64,000 nt of DNA from Brachypterus glaber (lineage: Eukaryota > Arthropoda > Insecta > Coleoptera > Kateretidae): positions 9,041,916 through 9,105,915 of the forward strand of contig OY294045.1 of the NCBI GenBank assembly GCA_958510825.1, written 5' to 3'. The notes beneath the pieces are model-generated. The model was not told where the DNA came from. It ran no database searches and saw only the letters and a list, made by a program, of their open reading frames with translations. Both the position numbers and the translations under genes were made by a program. This document shows positions 55,332 to 64,000 of this stretch, one piece after another. The first letter of the stretch is position 1; each line of letters begins with the position of its first letter.

Positions 55332-56742
55332 CAGGGTGTATTTGAAATAGCGTAGGAAATTTTAACAGGTGATTCTACATCATAAAATATGACAAAAAGT
55401 TCCTATAAACATATGTCTAAAAATGCGTCATAAGGGAGCTACGCCCCTTTGAAATTGGCTAAAAAAATCGGTTTTTATTTAATAACTCAGGAACCCTTTG
55501 AGATATATTAACGAGGTTTTGCACGTGAATTAATCCTAATAAGGCCCATCTTTGTAAGCCATTTTCACGTACTTATTTAAACCAGGGGTGTGCGAAACGG
55601 GGGGCCTTATCAGTTTTTTGTCCTAAACTTTTTTCTGTATAATTTTTTTGCAATTTTATTTTTGAAATATGATTCCTCAGGTCAAAATACATAAAAAAGG
55701 TACTCTTGTGGTAATACTGTAGGATTAACCGTTTTCGAGAAAAGTTCATTTGAAGGTGAAAAATCACGGTTCGAGGACGAAAAATTAAATACTAAAATGT
55801 CAAAAACCAAAAATTTAATGATGCAATGTTATTCTACATCAAAAACTAAGAAAAAAAGTTTCCATACATGTAGGTCGAAAAAACGCTTTTAAAGCTACCA
55901 TAGCCCTTTAAAAATGGTGCATATTTAGGAGACCATAGCTCCATTAGGATTCATTTTTGGAAGTATCTGTATATGAGGTTTTTTTCTTAGTTTTTAATGT
56001 ACATTCGCCCTGCATAATTAAAATTTTGGTTTTCAACATTTTAGTATTTAATTTTTCGTCCTNNNNNNNNNNNNNNNNNNNNNNNNNNNNNNNNNNNNNN
56101 NNNNNNNNNNNNNNNNNNNNNNNNNNNNNNNNNNNNNNNNNNNNNNNNNNNNNNNNNNNNNNNNNNNNNNNNNNNNNNNNNNNNNNNNNNNNNNNNNNNN
56201 NNNNNNNNNNNNNNNNNNNNNNNNNNNNNNNNNNNNNNNNNNNNNNNNNNNNNNNNNNNNNNTTCAACATTTTAGTATTTAATTTTTCGTCCTCGAACCA
56301 TGGAATTTCACCTTCAAAAATGAATTTTTCTCGAATACGGTTAATCCTACAGTATTACAACAAGAGTACCTTTTTTATGTATTTTAACCTGAGGAATCAT
56401 ATTTCAAAAATAAAATTGCAAACAAGTTACACAGAAAAAAGTTTGGGACAAAAAACTGATAAGCTCCCCCCCCCCGTTTCGCACACCCCTGGTTGAAATA
56501 AGTACATGAGAATAACACATAAAAACGGGCCTTGGTACGATTAGTTGACGTGCAAAACCTCGTTGATATATCTCAAAGGGTTCCTGAGTTATTAAATAAA
56601 AACCGATTTTTTTAGCCACTTTCAAAGGGGCGTAGCTCCCTTATGACGCATTTTTAGACGTATGTTTATAGGAACTTTTTGTCATATTTTATGATGTAGA
56701 ATCATCTGTTAAAATTTCCGACGCTATTTCAAATACACCGTG
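55332..56742. mobile_element. Family W element, complete ends, gap in centre
   Basis: TA-CAGGGTGTATTTGAAATAG to CTATTTCAAATACACCGTG-TA. The two halves are inverted copies of each other for more than 400 bp (GGTGATTCTACATCATAAAA, AATAACTCAGGAACCCTTTG, AGGATTAACCGTTTTCGAG). An N gap lies inside the right half. Open frames spanning the gap are meaningless. Related to family U through GATTCTACAT, AAGTTCCTATAAA and AAGGGAGCTACG. Confidence 0.82.
56063..56262. other. Assembly gap, 200 N
   Basis: Exactly 200 N. The 31 bases before it (56032-56062) and after it (56263-56293) are identical, starting TTCAACATTTTAGTATTTAA. The round length is a placeholder and the flanks may simply overlap. Confidence 0.98.
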
Positions 56743-56759
56743 TATATGATCTAATTTTC

Positions 56760-56912
56760 CAAAATCCGTCTGTCTGTATTTCTGTCTATCCGTCACTTTT
56801 TTTGTGTACACGATAACTGAAGGACGAATTAACCGTTCGGCTCGAAATTTTCAACTGTAAAGAGTGTATAATGAAATGCGAAGCATTACATATCTTTACA
56901 GATTGTTTATCT
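56760..56912. repeat. Family X ends
   Basis: AAATCCGTCTGTCTGTATTT, GTGTACACGATAACTGAAGG, and AAGCATTACATATCTTTACA, the inverse of the GCCGTGAAGATATGTAATGC end. 56913-57429 beyond has no recognisable feature. Confidence 0.6.
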
Positions 56913-57429
56913 ATATTTTTACCCTTAATGCGAAAATGTCACTTTAGTGCCAAAACTTATTTTTTTAAAATTAGGTATTTACAATAATTATAAATTTATT
57001 TATAAAACATCTAAAATAAATGTTATTTCGAATGTGTAAACAAGCCATAAATTTTGTATTGTGGTCTACAATTTGTAGCTTAGTATGTTATCGAACACTC
57101 TTAAATTAGACTGTTTTTTTTTTTTTAGATATTCATATTTTTTTCTTTACAGGTTTGTCTAAAATATTATTTTTTAACACTCTTTTGAAATTTATTGTAT
57201 AAATGTATAGCCCGCGGTGCTATTATAAGTTTAAAATAAAAAAAAGCGAGAAAAACAATGTTATAATAATATTATTATTGTATTTTTTTTAATCCTTTGT
57301 GTGTTATAAAAAATTTCATCTGCGACGCTATTTTTTACCTTCTAGATGCTCTTATCTAGGCTGATTTAGACAAACAAATAAAATTTTCCCATACAGGGGT
57401 TAGTCTCGGACGAAAATATTTTAATCTTT

Positions 57430-57453
57430 TTAGCTCTATACATAGAGCTATAA

Positions 57454-57490
<37 letters not shown>
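57430..57490. repeat. TAGCTCTA palindrome and (TA)n microsatellite
   Basis: TAGCTCTATACATAGAGCTA is nearly self-complementary, followed by about 40 bases of TA/AATA repeats. Confidence 0.85.
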
Positions 57491-57494
<4 letters not shown>

Positions 57495-57740
57495 TTAAAT
57501 TTGTAAAAAAAGAGAGGAAAAACTTATTTTGTGTAAACCTCTGTAAGGCTCCTTTTATATATATTTTTGTATATATTTTTTTGAAAATTTAATTTAAAAG
57601 CTTATTTTTCTTCATATTTATGTAAAAATTTTCGCCTGCGGCACTTTTATTAATCTTCCTGCAGATATTCGTATAATTCATTTATTTTTTCTGTTTTGTG
57701 CCCCTTTACTTGGTACAAATTATTTTTAGACGATTTGGAA

Positions 57741-57856
57741 CTAGGGTATTTCGTCCCTTCGAGAGGCGATATAAGGCGATATCGGGCGATCTCGAGGCGA
57801 TATGGGCGATAAAGGCGATATTTCGTCCGGTAAATGAAGAGTGAAATACCCCTTGA
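57741..57856. repeat. GGCGAT minisatellite within short TIR element
   Basis: CTAGGGTATTTCGTCCC at the left and GTGAAATACCCCTTG at the right bracket about six units of GGCGATAT / GGGCGAT. A GC-rich island in AT-rich DNA. Confidence 0.65.
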
Positions 57857-58234
57857 TTTGGAATAAAAGGGAGCGCTCTAAAAAAACAATTCTTTCAAGG
57901 ACCGCCCTAGGATACTTCTAATTATATTATTTTCTAAAACAATATTGAGATTAATAAATATTTTAACTTCTCAATTATAATTAAATTAATTTATTAAGAA
58001 CATCTGTCGTAAGTGAATCATTGTTTATTATTGTTTTCAAACATACTAAGCTATAATTAGAGGCTCTAATTTAGAGTCTCAATTAAAATTAGATTAATTT
58101 GTTTGATCTAAATTAACTACTAATTGCTTGGGGGTCTTAAATTTGAAAACAAAGGTTCAATTAAGATTAATTGGAATAAAGGACTCCGCACGTTTCATAA
58201 CAAAAATAAACTAATTAATTAAGTTACTAAAAAA

Positions 58235-58560
58235 ATAACTGCCCAGTAAAAAAGCGTTCCCATTTTTCACTTCCGCGCGTGAAATGGAGAGCGAGAAGTT
58301 TTGGTAAGATACTTGTATGCCGAATTTCAGGTCTTTAGCTTAAAGCGTTCTTAAGTTATCGTGTTGACAAGATATCCCGGACAGACCGACCGATCGACCG
58401 AGCGACAATTTTTTTTTACTCGAAGTTGATTTACATATATCGACATAAAACGTCTTAAAACGTAAAAATGCGCAAAAAAATTGAAAATGTTTGCACAAGG
58501 CTTTTCCGAAATTTAAAAAAATTTCAAAATACGAAAACAATACAGCTTTTTTACTTTTAT
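58235..58560 (+). repeat. Family Y fragment
   Basis: ACTGCCCAGTAAAAAAGCG, CACTTCCGCGCGTGAAATGG, CCCGGACAGACCGACCGATC and AAACGTCTTAAAACG: the two outer parts of the family joined, with the ~100-bp array deleted. Confidence 0.8.
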
Positions 58561-59873
58561 CGATGTTTTATATGTATAATTATACGTTTATTTCCGCAGA
58601 AAAAATACCGAGCACGCTTTAAGAAAGAAAATTCTTTTTTTTATCTGCATTCTTTTTTATTGTTTTCTTTTATGTACTGATTCTCAGGAAAAAATCTGTG
58701 CGGCCACGATAGATAGAAACCTATTTGAGCTACTTCAACACATAGGTTTTTTATCCAAACCTATCGGCTGGGCGTTTTGTTTTTTATTTAGATCGGGTAA
58801 AAGTCAAACGAAAAAAAAAACTTTTTTCAATATATCAAAAAATATTGTTGTACTTAAGTGGGAGGCCCGTTGTAAGCACGCACGCCTTACAATGCTCTTG
58901 ACAGAAAGAAGAGAACGCGAATGATTCCTCCCCCTTCCGTCGGAAACTTTCTTTCATGCGGAGAACTATAAAAAGTTTGGACTTTTTTCAAAGAATTTTT
59001 CTTTCCCGAAGATTATGTTTTTTTTACTTTTGACCTACTGCAAAAGAGAAGAAAGTTATGTTATTGTGAAAAAAAAAGTTTTCTAAGTTCGATTTTCTTA
59101 ACAAAAAAATAAAAATTTAACACACTTTAGACACGCACTGTATTAAACAATAGAGGCACGATTATAATTATATTTTTTTTTATGGAAGTATTTAATTTTA
59201 TTATTGAAAAGAAACTGCAGAGCTCGTAAATAATTAAAACTAATTTTAAATAATCGATATTCAATTTGCGAAGACAAAATAAACAAAATCATGATTAAGA
59301 TGGATAATTTTAAATAACCTACAACTTCATTAGCGCCTAACGCCCCAGCAACACGTCCCTTCTTGCTCAATAAGTCCTATCTAGGCTTTCACGGGAGTCG
59401 GGAAACAGAACTCGTCTCGGTTTTCAAGACAAGACCATTTCCCTACGATTAGGTTCTTGTCTGGTCTAGCAAGAGCGATTAGCTTGCGATTAGCTTCTTG
59501 TCTCGTCTCGACTGTTTGGTTGTCCTAGGTATCACGCGTTAAAGTATCTTTACAGTATACCAGATACGTTTTTATTATTGACATTGACTCTTTATGTCTC
59601 GATTCTTGACTACCGACGACTTGATCAAGAAAAAATCGAGACAAAAGTGTAATTTCACTCGTCTTTTCTTTTTTTTTTTTAATTACACATCAAAGTCAAA
59701 ATACAACATTTCCCCTAAAACGGCGTCTCATACTTTGAATTTTATGCCCTGTACGCTAAGATATCTACATTCAAACATTCAGCTAAATTTTATTATCTAT
59801 GATGATTGAGATGCCTTGTTTAAGATTACGCACAGGCGACAATCAAATCGCCGTTGCCAATTCAACCGCTTAA
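58561..59873. other. No recognisable gene
   Basis: A small repeat AAACCTAT / ATAGGTTT at 58710-58770 and CTTGTCT phrases near 59450-59510. No supported coding region. Confidence 0.5.
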
Positions 59874-59986
59874 TATTCTGTAATAGTAAACAACAGCGAG
59901 TCTAATTTAATTGATAACTTATCAATGATAAGCAGCGTATGGCTGACCGGGTCGCGGCTGGCGCCATCGCTTGCTATTACAGAATA
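59874..59986. repeat. Hairpin with CpG-rich loop
   Basis: TATTCTGTAATAG and CTATTACAGAATA are perfect 13-bp arms. The interior has AACAGCGAG and GACCGGGTCGCGGCTGGCGC, plus a small ATTGATAACTTATCAAT-like palindrome. Confidence 0.8.
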
Positions 59987-60307
59987 CCTAAATTTGTCTT
60001 TTTTCAGTGTAATATTATGAATTGCAAATCATAATTTATATTTTAATAATTTTATTGTTAAATTCTCCAGTGAAAATGTGCATAGGATGTTTTAATTTGT
60101 TACGGCAGATATTGTTATAACGGATATTGTAAATTACCTGTTAATACAAAAGCAGAATAAATATCTAACACTCAATATTAATGTAATTACAAGATACTGT
60201 ATTATTTTTGCGTTAATGGCATAAATTATTATTGTTCTTTATTTACTCTTTGTTTTAAAAGAAGAATAATTTAGTAAACAATTTTTTATAATTCTATTTT
60301 TTAAGGT

Positions 60308-60372
60308 AGGGTCACTCGATCGGTTGTTGCTTTGTCTACACTAGACAAAGTAACAACTGATCGAGTGACCCT
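60308..60372. repeat. 65-bp hairpin element
   Basis: AGGGTCACTCGATCGGTTGT and the inverse with two mismatches; arms of 29 bp close on TACACTA. Minimal foldback. Confidence 0.9.
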
Positions 60373-60432
60373 ATTTTAAGGGGGGCAAAATTTGACCAAA
60401 TTTTTGAAGGAAAGCTCAGATTTTTTTTTAGG

Positions 60433-60852
60433 TTAGGGAACGTTCAAGTATTACGTAACGCGAAATTAGGTCATTTTTGACCCCCCCCCATGTAACGCGG
60501 CGTAACATTTTCGAGAACCCCCCCATTTGTTACACAACATTTTTATTTTTACAAAAAGAAAAAAAATTGAAAGGAAATTGTTGTTTATGGTTTAAACCGA
60601 TTTTTAACCGGTTATTGCCTCCGTGTTTTGACCCAAAACCGGTCTGATGTAATTTCCGCAACCGGTTAACCGAAAACCGGTTATTGGCTATGGTTTTTCA
60701 TCCCTAATTTGCATTGTAATGTATGGATCCTATTTTTTAACTGTTACGTAACGTTTTTACTGACAACCACCCTCCCTTTGTAACTCGGCGTAACGTTTTT
60801 GAGACCCCTTCCCCTCCCCTAGCGCGATACGTAATATTTGAACGCTCCCTTA
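60433..60852. mobile_element. PIF/Harbinger-like MITE, 420 bp
   Basis: TTA-GGGAACGTTCAAGTATTACG to CGTAATATTTGAACGCTCCC-TTA. Three-base TTA duplication and G-rich TIR fit PIF/Harbinger. The middle holds a foreign block of AACCGGTTA repeats (60595-60690) on both strands, perhaps a nested insertion. 60853-61335 has nothing recognisable. Confidence 0.75.
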
Positions 60853-61335
60853 TACGTATTTTGACGCTTCTAATTATTTTGCTTTTTTGAGGTACCATTG
60901 CGATGCATCGCGGCTAATAAACTTCGCTACACCAAAAAAATTATACATATTAAAATCAATTTTACAGAAATCTGTAAACAAAAATTTTAAATAATTTTGA
61001 CAAGAATGATCAAATTGGCATACCTAAATAAATTTCTATAGGAACCCTCTTAAATCTTTTAATTGTTGTAATAAAAAGTTGTTTACTGTTTCAGAATGAC
61101 AACCTGTGTTTAAAAAAATGACTGTATGTCTAATCCTATTTTTTAAGAAACTCACGAAATGATTTTCGCAACTTTAATTAATTAATTATTTGGTATTCCG
61201 CAAGGTCTTTGCTGTAGCTGAATTTAATGACCGCGATGGTACCTATACACCAAGTTGGTAACGAATTTACCAATCACATAATTAGTTTTAAAAAGTTTTA
61301 ACTTATAAATTGATGTTTCTTGAAAATTAAAACTG

Positions 61336-62363
61336 CACAGAAAAAAAAGTTATCTTGGCAGAAGATAATAAATTATCTTGGATTTATATTATATTAAATC
61401 GAGGTAATAATCTTCTTTTAAGATCACGTATCCTCGGTTTAAGATTATCTGAGACTTTGGTTTTCTTTAATTATTCTCTTGGTAGAAAAATCCTTGTGTC
61501 AAGGATTTTTCCCTAAATGCATGACATTTAAAATAGTAACAGAGAATCAAGAGTTATTATCTTGACTCAAAGTCTTACGGTAAAGAGTTTGCCAGCTGGC
61601 TGACAGACAATTTGCGCAGTAGTTCAAGATATGCGCGGGAGAGAAGTTAGGTTTGATTTTTTTTTGCCGAGTTGTCTTTAAAGGTGTATCATTGTTTTCA
61701 TCTGCTTTAAAATGGACGAATTTGTATTTGTTACCCTCAATAGATGGTATTTTCAAATTTACTTAAAAAAATCACGGGTAAGTAGCATTAAATAATTTAT
61801 ACCTATAAGCGCCATTTTGCAATGGCGTTGCAACAAGTTTTTCTTCGAAAACAAGTGCTTTTTCCTACGACCACCTATGAAACCAAATTTCACACGATTA
61901 ACAGAGTAAGAAAGTATCATATTTCATAGGCCTGCCAAATAATATTATACGTTTGTGGGATTTTTTTTCAAAATATTTACCGTTCTATTAACCCTGGAAC
62001 CTGATTGTGGGGTCAATATGACCTTGAATCAAGAGAATCATAATCTTAAATCAATATTACAATTCACTTAATTCAAGATTGTATTATATTAAACCAAGAC
62101 TTGGTGCAAGATAATATGATCTTGGATAAATATAATATGATCTTAAATCAAGATAATTACATACTTGGTTTAAGATAATATGATCTTAAATAAATTGTTT
62201 AAGTGGCTTTGATTTAAGGAAATGTCCTTAAATCTAGGACCTCAAATGCCAAGATCACGGCGGACTTGATCCAATACAGTCTTGGCGTTGAACATATCGA
62301 AAGCCATGGCGGCCTTGGTTCAAGATCGTTTTGCTTTGATTCAATATATCCTTTTTTTCTGTG
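61336..62363. mobile_element. CACAG-ended element with CTTG/CAAG repeats
   Basis: CACAGAAAAAAAAGTTATC at the left and ATATCCTTTTTTTCTGTG at the right. The interior has many degenerate units of the form AAGATAATATGATCTTGG on both strands (61340-61450 and 62030-62220). The open frame at 61547-61756 lacks a domain signature. Related to 32378-32798. Confidence 0.65.
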
Positions 62364-62525
62364 TGTGTTTGTGATCAACAATTCTTATTCTGGGTAATTT
62401 CACATTAATTGAGGGCTTATGGAGCTTTATTTTAACTAACCTAAACTAAGAATTGCCATTTTCATGAATCAGAAATATCACCTCAAAAACTGACTTTTTA
62501 ATAAAAACTTTTCGCAAAAAAAATG

Positions 62526-63291
62526 AACCGACTTCTGTGTCTCTAAAAAGTAAAAAATAAAAAATACTTAAATGGGTGCCAATTTCACCATTCCCTAAAT
62601 TTATTACTAACAATTATTTTTTTAATATTATTTTATTATTGTTTGCTTTAGAGACACAGAACTTGTAGATTTGTAACGTCATCTAAGCTAAATTATAGTT
62701 GTCCTTCCGTCTTGGCAAGCTGCTGACGTCACAACGCACTATTAATGCGTTGTGACTTCATCATCTTAAACATAAATTTCTAAAAAAAAAATTAGTAGCA
62801 TTTTTATTTCAGCGCTCAAGAGTCCCACCAACCTTATTTTAAACGAAATACTAAAGAAAATCTTTGTTAAACTTTAAGCGTTAAGTAATAATCAAATAAC
62901 GCCTTTTGGTATAATCACAAATTTTATAATTTTCTCTTGGTATTTTAATATTACAGGTACACAGAATCAAGTTTAGCGGCATTTGAAAGATTTTTAGCCT
63001 ACCGTAATATTTGAGTGACCCCTTAATCAAGTTATCCGGCTTATCCGAGTTATTCGATCATTTTCTAAATATTTGGTTGGCATTAGAACCAAATTAAGCC
63101 GGTTTTAAGTGAAATTGCGTTAAAACGATTAGATTTATCTTAATTATCCGGATTACCCGGCATTATCCGAGCATCAAATTAAAAAGGGACCACCCCATGA
63201 ATGTCCTCTTTAAGTTGCAAAAGGTTTTATCAAATTCTGTTCATCCGTTCCAAAGTTATGCGGGAACCTCCTCCTTTTTTGGAAGTCGGTT
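62526..63291. mobile_element. AACCGACTTC-bounded repeat
   Basis: AACCGACTTC at the left and GAAGTCGGTT at the right. The right end with GGAACCTCCTCCTTTTTTGG resembles a phrase widespread in insect repeats. Inside, CTGTGTCTCTAAA / TTTAGAGACACAG is inverted (62535-62665), and GTCACAACGCA / TGCGTTGTGAC forms a hairpin at 62728-62756. Mariner-like ATCCGGATTACCCGG text lies at 63150. Confidence 0.55.
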
Positions 63292-63738
63292 AAAAAATAA
63301 ACGATTAGCTAAAACTGGACGGTGGAAATCACAATTCTTAGTTTAGTTAAAAAACCTCAATAGAGCCTTCTATTGAGTATACTAATCATTTTATAGCAAT
63401 AAATTGAAATATCGTTGTTTGCAATTTCCTTATTGTTTGTTTCTATGCTTAGTTTTTGCAATCAGAAAATAAGGATGGAGAGCTTTTTGACTATTAAATT
63501 GCGTTGTTAATGATGCAGCATTTCTGCGGTTATTAAATTTTAAATTGCTATATTCAGGGGCAATAATAAACATTTTTAGACGTTTCTAAAATTTCAGGTA
63601 AAAGGAGATATCTATAAATAGGATTTTTAGAGGAAAATTATTTATAACATTTTTGAAGTTTCATGAAAACATAATTTCATTAATTAATTTTGTTTAGTGG
63701 GTAGGTGGAAGATGGTGGGATTAGAGTCAGTTGTGGGG

Positions 63739-63885
63739 TAAGGGAACGTTCAAGTATTACGTAACGCTCCTAGGGGGGGTCATTTTGTAGTGTTACGCCC
63801 ATGTTAATGGTATAGGAAAATAGCGTTACAGGGGGGGTCCAAAATTATCAAAATTTGCGTTACGTAATACTTGAATGTTGCCTAA
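63739..63885. mobile_element. PIF/Harbinger-like MITE, short complete copy
   Basis: TAA-GGGAACGTTCAAGTATTACG to CGTAATACTTGAATGTTGCC-TAA, about 141 bp between duplications. Inner G-runs next to both TIRs (CCTAGGGGGGGTC and CAGGGGGGGTCC). Confidence 0.85.
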
Positions 63886-63951
63886 GATAAGAGACAGTAT
63901 TAAAATGTATGTATTTGTTCGATATATCATTAAATAGTATATTTTTTACTA

Positions 63952-64000
63952 AGAGGAAAAGTGAAGCTTTTTTTACTAGTCTGTAGAATTTACGGACGAC
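63952..64000. repeat. Left arm of foldback family, cut by window end
   Basis: AGAGGAAAAGTGAAGC, TTTACTAGTCTGTAGAATTT, ACGGACGAC matches the inverse of 45743-45832. Confidence 0.65.

Noticed and set aside
55944..56496. Open frames running through the N gap on both strands
   Set aside because: They exist only because N codons are not read as stops.

Overview
This is a 64-kb piece of an AT-rich animal genome, almost certainly an insect. Penelope-like, CR1-like, Jockey-like, Tc1/mariner, piggyBac-like and PIF/Harbinger-like sequences lie side by side, and a beetle would fit the mix, but the order is not settled by the sequence. No host gene was recognised. Every protein of known type comes from a transposable element, and most of the DNA is short non-coding elements with inverted ends, in several copies per family.

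Left third (1-25500): a patchwork of MITE-like elements. These are a TIR family with three copies in the window, long-TIR elements flanked by TA, a piggyBac-like MITE, and an alternating chain of inverted repeats at 4.7-6.4 kb. There is a 2.1-kb palindrome carrying two Jockey-type reverse transcriptase tails (7.1-9.2 kb), a decayed Tc1-like transposase (10.4-11.0 kb) and a broken CR1/L2-type retrotransposon (12.5-15.0 kb). At 19.6 kb one MITE has been split by another, and two unsplit copies show the empty site.

Centre (25500-38400): the most interesting part. At 25696-26714 there is a 435-bp non-coding unit as a tandem dimer followed by an inverted partial copy. Each copy carries a type I hammerhead self-cleaving ribozyme that can be drawn by hand with all three helices. 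This is the layout of a retrozyme, a non-coding retroelement moved through circular RNA. Less than 1 kb away is a Penelope-like element (27466-30332) with reverse transcriptase plus GIY-YIG endonuclease, one in-frame stop, and 386-bp terminal repeats in inverted orientation. Those repeats hold a weaker hammerhead-like core. A CR1-like retrotransposon with two intact overlapping reading frames (PHD-finger ORF1; endonuclease-RT ORF2) fills 32.9-36.9 kb. A 5'-truncated second Penelope-like element follows at 37.2-38.4 kb.

Right third (38400-64000): non-coding repeats. They include TA-flanked elements of two families, a family with a ~100-bp internal tandem array, three large foldbacks (44.5, 45.9 and 52.4 kb), a run of hairpins with CpG-rich loops, and three Harbinger-like MITEs counting the one at the left edge. 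A 200-base N gap at 56063-56262 has the same 31 bases on both sides, so its stated length is probably an artefact.

Cooperation between elements is inference. Penelope-like RT-endonuclease could mobilise the hammerhead unit, as proposed for animal retrozymes. The CR1-like ORF1 and ORF2 form one transcription unit. The MITE families would need transposases encoded elsewhere. All alignments were made by eye.
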